Source of the DNA: Flagellimonas flava
GTDB taxonomy: Bacteria; Bacteroidota; Bacteroidia; Flavobacteriales; Flavobacteriaceae
Length of the DNA stretch: 64,000 bases
NCBI RefSeq assembly: GCF_900129665.1
Contig: NZ_FQWL01000002.1
Location: 372,001 to 436,000, forward strand
Direction of reading: 5' to 3'
Position numbers and translations under genes: made by a program. The notes below the pieces were generated by a model, which had not been told where the DNA came from, did not search any database, and worked only from the letters and a program-made list of their open reading frames with translations. Below are positions 32,745 through 39,900 of the stretch, in pieces; the first letter of the stretch is position 1, and every line of letters begins with the position of its first letter.

Positions 32745-33122
32745 TTAGAAGGGAAGATCGTCATGATCCTCCTCATTAACATCATCCGCGGGTTCAAAAG
32801 CTTCCATCGGTGGAACTGGTGGCATATCATTGGCAGGTTGTGCATTTTCCATGTTTTCAATACGCCATCCTTGGATGGAATTGAAATATTTGGTCTCGCC
32901 TTGAGGATTTACCCATTCCCTACCTCTAAGGTTGATGCTAACTTTTACTTGTTGCCCTACGGCGTAGCTATTCAACAAATCGCATTTATCTTGTACAAAT
33001 TCCACCAAAATGTGTTGTGGATATTGCTCTTCCGTAGTAACTACCATTTCTCTTTTTCTGAAACCGTTGTTCCCATACGTCTTGGTTTCGTCAATCATTT
33101 TAATTCTTCCCTGAACTTCCAT
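32745..33122 (-). CDS. DUF3127 OB-fold protein with an SSB-like acidic tail
   Basis: A 125-residue protein of the DUF3127 type. Residues 1-85 read as an OB-fold (MEVQGRIKMI, FRKREMVVTT, QHILVEFVQD, VKVSINLRGREW, YFNSIQGWRIEN), as in single-stranded DNA-binding proteins. A flexible acidic proline-rich stretch follows, and the chain ends in EEDHDDLPF, very like the DDDIPF tip that SSB uses to recruit DNA repair and replication partners. The ATG at 33122 is chosen over 33137 since a -7 box at 33145-33152 would leave almost no leader for the longer form. First gene of a run with the AtoE-like and aat genes. Confidence 0.87.
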   Translation of the reverse strand: MEVQGRIKMIDETKTYGNNGFRKREMVVTTEEQYPQHILVEFVQDKCDLLNSYAVGQQVKVSINLRGREWVNPQGETKYFNSIQGWRIENMENAQPANDMPPVPPMEAFEPADDVNEEDHDDLPF

Positions 33123-33144
33123 AAATGCTATTTTCAATATGGTT

Positions 33145-33152
33145 CAAAAATA
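33145..33152 (-). promoter_or_regulatory. -7 box of the DUF3127 gene
   Basis: TATTTTTG on the minus strand, an exact TAnnTTTG match, 22 bases before the ATG at 33122. It probably drives the DUF3127-AtoE-aat run. Confidence 0.45.
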
Positions 33153-33210
33153 CATAAAATGCCCCCTAATAAAAATGCTAGAATCCCGTTAACTATTAAC
33201 ATGTTATCAC

Positions 33211-33226
33211 TTTTCTCCTATCTTTA
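33211..33226 (+). promoter_or_regulatory. Candidate promoter of the histidine kinase gene
   Basis: TTTTCTCCTATCTTTA, identical over 16 bases to the segment before tag. The -7-like part is TATCTTTA at 33219-33226, 19 bases before the ATG. Confidence 0.35.
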
Positions 33227-33245
33227 ATACGAATTCGGCCAAGAC

Positions 33246-34394
33246 ATGAACTTCAGCCCCAAAAACAAAGCATCCAATATTACCTTATTGATCTCCGCTT
33301 TTGTAATTGTGAGCCTAATTCTTTGGAACACCAACAGTTTTTTCAAGAAGTTTAAAGAAGAGGAGCGATTAAAAATGGAGATTTGGGCCACGGCGCAATT
33401 GGAGCTTATTCAGTCTTCCGTAGATCAGGAACTGGGAAACCTAACCTTAAAGGTAATGGGCAACAATACCTCTACCCCCATGATCTTGGTGAATGAGGAA
33501 GGTTCCATCAAAACCCACAATATTCCAGAAGAAAAGGCTACCGATAGCGCCTATATCCAGCGAAAAATCAGACAGTACTCCAGTGAAAATGAACCGATTC
33601 ATATTGTCCAAGAAGGGGAGCTTTTGGAAACCCTTTATTATGGAAACTCAGAAGTACTGAACAAACTTAAATATTATCCTCTGGCCCTGCTACTGATCAT
33701 TTGTTTATTTGGTGCCGTTATTTTCTTTTTCTTTAAAACGAACAAGGCATCGGAGCAAAACAAGCTTTGGGCCGGTATGGCCAAGGAAACCGCACATCAA
33801 ATAGGAACACCTTTGACTTCACTTTTAGGTTGGAACGAACTATTGAAGTCAGAGGACATCAATCCGGATATCACCAAAGAAATCGCCAAGGACATAACGC
33901 GTCTTCAAACCATTACAGAGCGTTTCTCCAAAATTGGGTCGGTCCCCGAATTACGGGAACACGATATCGTAACAGAGACCGAGAAGGCCTATCAATATTT
34001 AAAGCGAAGAAGCTCTAAACTGGTACATTTTGCTTTCAATTCAGAGATTGAAAAGCTGCCAGTGCTGTTAAACCCTCCCTTATACAACTGGAGTATTGAA
34101 AATTTAGTCAAAAATGGCATTGATGCCATGAAGGGTAAAGGGAGCATTAGTATCCAGATTGAGCAAAAGGGCCAAAATGTACATATTTTGGTATCCGACA
34201 CGGGTCATGGCATTGCAAAAAGTGACTTTCAGAACATTTTTAACCCTGGAGTAACCTCTAAAAAAAGGGGCTGGGGATTAGGACTTTCCTTAGTTAAAAG
34301 AATTGTTGAAGAGTACCATAAAGGAAAAATTAAAGTACTTTCGTCAAGTAAAGAAGGAACAATCATGCAAATTTCCCTCAAAGCAAATGTTTAA
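33246..34394 (+). CDS. Sensor histidine kinase (no adjacent regulator)
   Basis: A 382-residue membrane kinase. Two membrane helices (about 11-28 and 145-163) enclose a periplasmic sensor region of about 115 residues. The phosphoacceptor motif is MAKETAHQIGTPLTSL with His184, and the ATP-binding domain has the N-box NLVKNGIDAMKGKG, DTGHGIAKSD and GWGLGLSLVKRIV. The H-box is of the AKETAHQIGTPLSSL group found in Bacteroidota. No response regulator lies next to it, so it is an orphan kinase by position. A zinc-ribbon membrane protein gene follows after 6 bases. Confidence 0.93.
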   Translation: MNFSPKNKASNITLLISAFVIVSLILWNTNSFFKKFKEEERLKMEIWATAQLELIQSSVDQELGNLTLKVMGNNTSTPMILVNEEGSIKTHNIPEEKATDSAYIQRKIRQYSSENEPIHIVQEGELLETLYYGNSEVLNKLKYYPLALLLIICLFGAVIFFFFKTNKASEQNKLWAGMAKETAHQIGTPLTSLLGWNELLKSEDINPDITKEIAKDITRLQTITERFSKIGSVPELREHDIVTETEKAYQYLKRRSSKLVHFAFNSEIEKLPVLLNPPLYNWSIENLVKNGIDAMKGKGSISIQIEQKGQNVHILVSDTGHGIAKSDFQNIFNPGVTSKKRGWGLGLSLVKRIVEEYHKGKIKVLSSSKEGTIMQISLKANV

Positions 34395-34400
34395 TCCGCT

Positions 34401-34751
34401 ATGGCCAAAGAGAAACAAATTGCGATAAAGGAAGCTGAGATTACCAACAATTGCCCCGAATGTTTTAACCAGGAGCTAAAGCTCACCTTTTATCAGAAAC
34501 ACACCTACAATCCATTCTACCATCGGACCACCGATCAGGTAACCCATGAAATCAAGTGTAAGAAATGCTTTTCTATTATCTATCCCGTGAATTGGACGGA
34601 TGATATTGAACGGGTGTTCGACTATTATAACAAATTGGTGACCCCAGACCGCAAGTCCGTGCGGTTTACGACCTTGTTTTTTATAATACTGATTGTGCTG
34701 CTAGCCTTGGCTGGCACCGGGATTTACATGCGATTGGAAGGACTTATTTAA
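34401..34751 (+). CDS. Small zinc-ribbon membrane protein
   Basis: A 116-residue protein. A soluble N-terminal part carries two CxxC pairs (NNCPECFNQ near 18-26 and EIKCKKCFS near 51-59) that should form a zinc ribbon, and one membrane helix lies near the end (about 91-112). The cytosolic domain thus hangs from a C-terminal anchor. It follows the orphan histidine kinase by 6 bases and probably shares its transcript; a role in the same signalling unit is possible. Its end overlaps the convergent HIT gene by 8 bases. Family not recognised. Confidence 0.82.
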   Translation: MAKEKQIAIKEAEITNNCPECFNQELKLTFYQKHTYNPFYHRTTDQVTHEIKCKKCFSIIYPVNWTDDIERVFDYYNKLVTPDRKSVRFTTLFFIILIVLLALAGTGIYMRLEGLI

Positions 34752-35136
34752 GATTGTCCCGAATACTTTGGGCCACCTTTTCAAATTCTTCGGGCTTTAG
34801 ACTTTCCTTATATTGAAAAGTGGCATTTTTCATGCTTTGTAGTGGAATAAGGTGCACATGTACATGAGGAACTTCCAGCCCAATAACACTCATGCCCACA
34901 CGTTGGCATTCTACAGAAGCTTCTATAGCTTGTCCCACCTTTCGGGAAAATGCCATGAGTTTCATGTACGAGGCTTCGTCCAGATCGAGAAGTTTATCCA
35001 CCTCCTTTTTAGGCACACAAAGCGTGTGACCTTTGGCATTTGGGTTTATATCCAAAAATGCAAAGTTATCGTCGTCCTCCGCAATTTTGTAACAAGGGAT
35101 ATCCCCATTTATGATTTTGGTGAAAATACTTGGCAT
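34744..35136 (-). CDS. HIT family protein
   Basis: A 130-residue histidine triad protein. The motif HVHVHLIP is at 91-98, with the catalytic His95 as middle of the triad region, and the N-terminus SIFTKIINGDIPCYKIAED is the standard HIT entry. The group hydrolyses or transfers nucleoside phosphoramidates and related dinucleotides; the substrate here is unknown. It lies downstream of greA in the same direction, but an intrinsic terminator stands between them. Confidence 0.95.
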   Translation of the reverse strand: MPSIFTKIINGDIPCYKIAEDDDNFAFLDINPNAKGHTLCVPKKEVDKLLDLDEASYMKLMAFSRKVGQAIEASVECQRVGMSVIGLEVPHVHVHLIPLQSMKNATFQYKESLKPEEFEKVAQSIRDNLK

Positions 35137-35157
35137 GCTGGTCTGGTTTGGTTTTGA

Positions 35158-35185
35158 ATAAAAAATCCCGTCGGGTGACGGGATT
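35158..35185 (-). terminator. Intrinsic terminator after greA
   Basis: On the minus strand AATCCCGTC-accc-GACGGGATT is followed by a T-run. It ends the greA transcript and limits read-through into the HIT gene. Confidence 0.85.
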
Positions 35186-35208
35186 AAATATAAAAATTTT
35201 GAGTCCGA

Positions 35209-35685
35209 TTATTCCCGGGTAATCTCCAAAATATCAAACTTTAACGTTCCGTTAGGTACTTGGATTTCCGCTACGTCCCCTACAGATTTTCCCAAAAGTC
35301 CCTTTCCTATGGGAGAGGTTACAGAAATTTTTCCAGCCTTTAGGTCTGCTTCACTTTCCGCCACAAGGGTATATTTCATTTCCATACCGTTGTTCTGGTT
35401 CTTCAACTTTACTGTTGAAAGTACCAAAACCTTTGAGGTATCCAATTGTGACTCATCAATTAATCTGGCGTTGGACAAGGTCTCCTCCATCTTGGATATT
35501 TTCATCTCCAATAGACCTTGGGCCTCCTTGGCAGCATCATATTCCGCATTTTCGGAAAGATCGCCTTTATCCCTCGCTTCGGCTATGGCCTGAGAAGCTT
35601 TTGGCCTTTCCACATCTTTTAGGTGATTGAGTTCCTCCCGTAATTTTTTTAATCCCTCTGCTGTATAATATGAAACTTTACTCAT
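35209..35685 (-). CDS. greA: Transcription elongation factor GreA
   Basis: A 158-residue GreA. The N-terminal coiled coil reads EGLKKLREELNHLKDVERPKA (about 10-30), and its tip holds the acidic pair in RDKGDLSENAEYDAAKEAQ (about 38-56), which enters the RNA polymerase secondary channel and stimulates transcript cleavage. The C-terminal FKBP-like domain ends in SPIGKGLLGKSVGDV and EIQVPNGTLKFDILEI. Full length. Upstream there is an exact -7 box and a leader that begins with a terminator-like hairpin. Confidence 0.97.
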   Translation of the reverse strand: MSKVSYYTAEGLKKLREELNHLKDVERPKASQAIAEARDKGDLSENAEYDAAKEAQGLLEMKISKMEETLSNARLIDESQLDTSKVLVLSTVKLKNQNNGMEMKYTLVAESEADLKAGKISVTSPIGKGLLGKSVGDVAEIQVPNGTLKFDILEITRE

Positions 35686-35763
35686 CTCGTCATTTTTTAA
35701 TGCAAAAGGACACTGAAGAAAATGAAAAATTTTCCCACTGTACTTTTGTGCTACAAATACAAA

Positions 35764-35811
35764 AAATCCTCAACTGCAACTATGGCTTGCATAGTTTTTT
35801 TGCGAGGATTT
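35764..35811 (-). promoter_or_regulatory. Hairpin in the greA leader, possible attenuator
   Basis: Read on the minus strand, AAATCCTC (35811-35804) pairs with GAGGATTT (35771-35764), followed by more T. Inside it, AACTATG pairs with CATAGTT. The outer stem plus T-run resembles an intrinsic terminator 80-130 bases before the greA start. It begins almost at the transcript start predicted from the -7 box at 35816. Confidence 0.4.
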
Positions 35812-35815
35812 AACG

Positions 35816-35823
35816 CAAATATA
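35816..35823 (-). promoter_or_regulatory. -7 box of greA
   Basis: TATATTTG on the minus strand, an exact TAnnTTTG match, about 130 bases before the greA ATG. No TTG at ideal spacing was found. It implies a long leader. Confidence 0.4.
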
Positions 35824-35871
35824 GGCATTTTTTGCTCAAATTTGCCGATGCAACGCCTTGAAATTCATGCT

Positions 35872-36315
35872 ATGAAGTACTTCTTAAGTACCTTTTTATC
35901 ACTTTTCTTAATCTCCTGTGAATCTGACCCCACCAATAGAAATCCATTCCTACAAGAAGTGGGTTTTCGGTTTGAACTAAATCTTAATCTCCCATTATAC
36001 AATGACCTTAACAATATTGGCAACCCTGTCTATGTGGACAACAATGGTGTGGGTACCCGCGGCGCTTTTGTGATGCGGGCAGGATTAAGCGGTTCCCAGT
36101 TTGTGGCCTGGGAGGCAAGTTGCCCCAACCATGCCCCAAACAATTGCTCCACCATGACCATTGATGGACAGAATGTAACCTGTTCTTGCGAAGATTTTAC
36201 TTATAGTCTATTTACGGGGCAGCAACTAGACCGACCAGCTGATGGTAATCGATACTACGACCTGCTTTTTTACAGGGCGACACAAAGTGGCAACATTGTG
36301 ACGATTTTCAACTAG
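35872..36315 (+). CDS. Lipoprotein with Rieske-like domain
   Basis: A 147-residue lipoprotein. The signal peptide ends in the lipobox LISC with the lipidated Cys16. The mature part resembles small Rieske-type domains of Bacteroidota: AWEASCPNHAPNNC (79-92) and VTCSCEDFTYSLFTG (102-116). Canonical Rieske ligands are CxH and CxxH. Here the candidates are C84, H87, C92, C104 and C106, with Glu107 where the second His would be, so a normal [2Fe-2S] site is uncertain. The ATG at 35872 is chosen because it opens the signal peptide. The gene end overlaps the convergent oxidoreductase by 8 bases. Confidence 0.78.
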   Translation: MKYFLSTFLSLFLISCESDPTNRNPFLQEVGFRFELNLNLPLYNDLNNIGNPVYVDNNGVGTRGAFVMRAGLSGSQFVAWEASCPNHAPNNCSTMTIDGQNVTCSCEDFTYSLFTGQQLDRPADGNRYYDLLFYRATQSGNIVTIFN

Positions 36316-37306
36316 TCCCCAAAATTTTATCCATTACCCAACTGGTATGCAGGCCAGATTCTCCCAGCGAGGGATGGATGGATTTCCCCAACAGATGACT
36401 TTTAATATTGGCCACATGAAATTCTTGGATATGCTTCGGGTTTTTAACCTCCAAGACTTGCTTCCCAGATTCATTTTCCAAGACTAAGGGAGCCTCATCC
36501 AGAACGGCAAAGCTGATTTTTCCTTTAGAGCCCAAAATTTCAACCTTATCCTCCCGATGATACGTTCCAAAATTCCAACTACCTGTCCCGGTAACACCGT
36601 TTTTATGAACCCATGATCCGCTAACACTATCGAATGCTCCGTATAGACCTTGCTGGTTAAGCGCAATTCCACTTGCCTTTTGGATATCACCCAACAGATA
36701 CGTAAACAAATCCAATCCATGGCTGGCCAAATCATCAAAATACCCTCCCGGTGCTATGCTTTTGTCCGTACGCCAGTTGTAGATTCCGTTTAGATCCATA
36801 TCATTAGGCGGTTTGGTCTTCTGCCAATGAATATGCCGAACCTCTCCAATCTGTTTTTCTTCCAGCCACTCCTTAACCTTGTTGAACCGAGGTAGGGAAC
36901 GGCGATAGTAGGCAATAAAAAGCGGTAATTTCCTTTCCTCGAAAGCTTTATGGATGGCTAAACTTTCTTTATAGTTTGGTGCCATTGGTTTTTCAATACA
37001 ACAAACTTTGCCCATTTGTGCTACCTGAAGTGCATAGTGCAAATGGGAATCTGGTGGAGTGGCAATATAAATAGCATCTATATCCGGGTTTTCAATAACC
37101 TCCTTTGCATTCGTGGTCCAGTTTGGAACCGCATGCCTCAAAGCATAGTCCTGTGCTTTTTTCCCATCCCTCCGCATTACCATGGCAACCTCAAAACCGG
37201 TTGTCATTTGATAGGCGGGTACACTCTTTACTTCGGTTACACCCCCGCAGCCGATCACGCCCCAGCGGATAGGTTTTTTTTCTGAAAAAGAAAGGGATTC
37301 CGTCAT
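36308..37306 (-). CDS. Gfo/Idh/MocA family oxidoreductase
   Basis: A 332-residue NAD(P)-dependent dehydrogenase. The Rossmann loop is WGVIGCGGVTEVKSVPAYQ (about 14-32) and the family motif CIEKPMAPNYKE lies near 97-108, with the catalytic lysine in EKP. The C-terminal half is the usual alpha/beta domain with GGYFDDLASHGLDL (about 190-203), where the aspartate and histidine are active-site residues. Substrates are typically sugars, inositols or related polyols. I start at 37306, because the upstream extension is not family-like. It follows the thiamine-regulated TonB receptor by 45 bases. Confidence 0.92.
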   Translation of the reverse strand: MTESLSFSEKKPIRWGVIGCGGVTEVKSVPAYQMTTGFEVAMVMRRDGKKAQDYALRHAVPNWTTNAKEVIENPDIDAIYIATPPDSHLHYALQVAQMGKVCCIEKPMAPNYKESLAIHKAFEERKLPLFIAYYRRSLPRFNKVKEWLEEKQIGEVRHIHWQKTKPPNDMDLNGIYNWRTDKSIAPGGYFDDLASHGLDLFTYLLGDIQKASGIALNQQGLYGAFDSVSGSWVHKNGVTGTGSWNFGTYHREDKVEILGSKGKISFAVLDEAPLVLENESGKQVLEVKNPKHIQEFHVANIKSHLLGKSIHPSLGESGLHTSWVMDKILGTS

Positions 37307-37351
37307 TACGATAAATTTACAGAATCCCATGCTAAAACTGTTTTGGTCCAA

Positions 37352-39643
37352 TCAAAAATTCACAGTGGCTCCCAGCAGAAAATTGATGCCCGCCTGCGGG
37401 TAAAAACCGGCCCCTTCAATAGTTGTGATGGTACCAGGATTGGTGAAATCATCGTCAAAAGTGAAGAAATATCCATTGGAAACAATATCAGCGTCAAAAA
37501 GATTGTTCACCAAACCGGACAGCACAATACTCTTAACAAATGAGTTTGTTTCGATTACATATTGCACATTAAAATCGGTTTGCGAATAACTGTCCAGCTC
37601 AGAGGTCTCGGAGTCAATATTACCCATGTACTGTTTCCCGACAAATTTGGTCAATACGGATAATTGCAAGTTTTCATTAGGTACAAAAGAAAGGATATTT
37701 CCAGCCACAATATCAGGAGAGTAGGCAATGTTCGTATTCCCCAAATTCTGAAGTGTACCATCGCGTTGGAAAAAGAAATCAATATTCCTATTGTTACTCA
37801 ACGCGATATTGGGTCTTACCTTCCAACGATCTCCAAGACTGATATTCGCGTCAAGTTCAATACCCAAACGATAACTGTCCCCAACATTGGCCCGAAGTGG
37901 TGAGCCCACATCGTTCAACTCCCCTGTAAGTACCAATTGGTCCTTATAGCGCATGTAATAGGCATTGGCATTCAATTGAAAGCTTGGCGACACAAAACGC
38001 CACCCTAGTTCAAAGTCATTTAGCTTTTCAGGTTTTGGATTGCCATTTTCGTAATCGTTTCTATTCGGCTCTCTGTTGGCCCTGGCATAGGATAGATAGA
38101 AATTATTGTTTCGGTTTAAGTCGAAAGTGATTCCAGCCTTTGGATTGAAAAAGTTAAAGGTATCGTCCACTAAACCGGTATCCTCACCATTGGCTTCATA
38201 GCCTACGCCACGGTACTGAAGGTCCCCAAACACAGACCATTTATCATCCAGTTTATAATTGGCCTTGGCATAAACATTAATATCAGTTTTGGTGGAATTA
38301 TCATCATAGTAACGGTCCCTTATGTTGCTGTTACCTGCAAAACGGGCCCAAATTACCTCACCAAAGTGATCTCCTTTGTATACATTGTAGCCACCGCCAA
38401 GGATAAGGTTCAGGTTTTCTTTGGTATGGTTCAAGGACAACACGGTGCCATAAAAATCATTGTCCAGCCATCTCCTTCTGATCAAATCGGTGGTATTTAC
38501 TGTTTCGCCATTAACCGTAATGGGTTCAAATCCATAGGTTTCAAAGTCGTCATCTTCCCTGAACTGCTCAAAATATCCTCTCCCGCGAGTATAATGTATC
38601 GCGACATTGGCATTCCAGCCGGGGCTTAGGGTTTCGTTCCAATGCAGTTGGAAATGATCTTGCTTATAATTATCCTCTTCCCGATCGTAAAATTGAGTTA
38701 TACCGTTTTCATCGGTATACATTCCAGCCGGATTAAAGGTCCTGTTGGTTCTAAGCGTTTCGGCATCAATGCCAAACCATGACTGATATGTAACTTCATG
38801 CCCTCCAAAAAGGAGTGCTTTTATCAAGGTGTTGTCATCTTTATAAGTTCCTTGAAGAAAATAACTGTCCAGTTCAGAACTAGCACGGTCGATATAACCA
38901 TTGGAGGTTATTCTTGACAGCCTTCCAGAAAGTTCAAAATTCCCATCCATTAATCCTGTGCTGAATTTTACATTGTTTCGCAACGTATTGAAACTTCCAA
39001 TAGATGAAGAAATTCGCCCGTAGGCATCCTCGGAAAATGCGTCGGTCAATAGGTTGAGACTTGCGCCAAAGGCCGCAGCCCCATTGGTGGATGTTCCTAC
39101 ACCCCGCTGCAATTGTAAACTCTGGGTAGAAGACGCAAAATCGGGCATATTTACCCAAAAAGTTCCCTGCGACTCGGCATCGTTGTAGGGTATACCGTTA
39201 ATGGTAACATTCACCCGAGTGGCATCGCTACCACGCACTCGAATTCCCGTATACCCCACCCCAGCTCCGGCATCCGAGGTAGTCACCACAGCTGGAAGGT
39301 AATTCATTAAAATTGGGATATCCTGCCCTAGGTTTCTGGGTGTAATTTCTTCCTTATCCAAATTGGAAAAGGTAATCGGGAATTCTTTGGTTACCCGAAC
39401 CGCCTGCACCAGCACCTCATCCAGTACAATTTTTTTCCCTTCAAGGGAGTCAGTTGGGTTTTGTTGACCGCTCACCATAATTGAAAGACCTATCAAGGCG
39501 AGTGAAGTGGTTAGACATTTAACGCGACCTGTTTTCTTTTTTTTAGGTTTTTGCGTTGGACCGCCATCCAGGACAGCGATTACTTGGTTTTTTGAACACA
39601 ATGGTTTCATCCGTAAAAAAGTTTTACGAATAAAAGGGGCCAT
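37352..39643 (-). CDS. TonB-dependent outer-membrane receptor under TPP riboswitch control
   Basis: A 763-residue receptor: signal-like segment CLTTSLALIGLSIMVSGQ (about 43-60), plug domain (about 80-200, with VGYTGIRVRGSDATRVNVTINGIPYND) and a 22-strand barrel ending in a phenylalanine. There is no CarboxypepD-like domain. A TPP riboswitch lies 59 bases upstream, so it probably imports thiamine, its phosphates or a precursor, as proposed for such receptors in Bacteroidota. The N-terminus is odd: about 40 basic residues precede the hydrophobic signal core. The ATG at 39610 is an alternative start, with a 7-base hairpin just before it. Confidence 0.93.
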   Translation of the reverse strand: MAPFIRKTFLRMKPLCSKNQVIAVLDGGPTQKPKKKKTGRVKCLTTSLALIGLSIMVSGQQNPTDSLEGKKIVLDEVLVQAVRVTKEFPITFSNLDKEEITPRNLGQDIPILMNYLPAVVTTSDAGAGVGYTGIRVRGSDATRVNVTINGIPYNDAESQGTFWVNMPDFASSTQSLQLQRGVGTSTNGAAAFGASLNLLTDAFSEDAYGRISSSIGSFNTLRNNVKFSTGLMDGNFELSGRLSRITSNGYIDRASSELDSYFLQGTYKDDNTLIKALLFGGHEVTYQSWFGIDAETLRTNRTFNPAGMYTDENGITQFYDREEDNYKQDHFQLHWNETLSPGWNANVAIHYTRGRGYFEQFREDDDFETYGFEPITVNGETVNTTDLIRRRWLDNDFYGTVLSLNHTKENLNLILGGGYNVYKGDHFGEVIWARFAGNSNIRDRYYDDNSTKTDINVYAKANYKLDDKWSVFGDLQYRGVGYEANGEDTGLVDDTFNFFNPKAGITFDLNRNNNFYLSYARANREPNRNDYENGNPKPEKLNDFELGWRFVSPSFQLNANAYYMRYKDQLVLTGELNDVGSPLRANVGDSYRLGIELDANISLGDRWKVRPNIALSNNRNIDFFFQRDGTLQNLGNTNIAYSPDIVAGNILSFVPNENLQLSVLTKFVGKQYMGNIDSETSELDSYSQTDFNVQYVIETNSFVKSIVLSGLVNNLFDADIVSNGYFFTFDDDFTNPGTITTIEGAGFYPQAGINFLLGATVNF
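39612..39628 (-). promoter_or_regulatory. Hairpin just before an alternative receptor start
   Basis: On the minus strand CGTAAAA-ctt-TTTTACG is a perfect 7-base stem that ends two bases before the ATG at 39610. If that ATG is used, the hairpin would hide its ribosome site and could be the riboswitch output. Confidence 0.3.
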
Positions 39644-39701
39644 TATTCTTTGTTACTACTTGATTTTTGTTTCTAAGGAAACATAGAAATTCCAAGATGC
39701 G

Positions 39702-39780
39702 CAAAGCGCACTCCCTTGGCAGCATTACCCGCCCAGGTTCATTGGGTATAATCTCAGCCTTTTAAAAAAGCACCCCTTTG
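39702..39780 (-). ncRNA. TPP riboswitch (thi box)
   Basis: Read on the minus strand, the element shows the conserved thi-box blocks in order: GGGGTGC, GGCTGAGAT, ATACCC, TGAACCTGGGCGGGTAAT, GCTGCC and AAGGGAGTGC. The outer CAAAG and CTTTG close helix P1. This is the standard arrangement of the thiamine pyrophosphate aptamer. It precedes the TonB receptor at 37352-39643, which should be repressed when TPP is plentiful. Confidence 0.93.
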
Positions 39781-39788
39781 AGATGCCG

Positions 39789-39796
39789 CAAAAGTA
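39789..39796 (-). promoter_or_regulatory. -7 box before the TPP riboswitch
   Basis: TACTTTTG on the minus strand matches TAnnTTTG and sits 9 bases before the first riboswitch base. A TTG at 39821-39823 is 24 bases upstream, slightly far. Confidence 0.45.
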
Positions 39797-39854
39797 ATTC
39801 GTCCAATCAATTTATCATAACAAAAAAGGAACATAATTAACATAGTCCAAAGAA

Positions 39855-39868
39855 CCATGGTACCATGG
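39855..39868. promoter_or_regulatory. Perfect palindrome upstream of the hybrid kinase gene
   Basis: CCATGGTACCATGG is a perfect 14-base palindrome, 32 bases before the hybrid histidine kinase ATG and in the gap shared with the divergent TonB receptor. A regulator site is plausible; a chance palindrome is also possible. Confidence 0.3.
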
Positions 39869-39900
39869 GCTTCACGTATATATGTATGTAATTCTATGGT

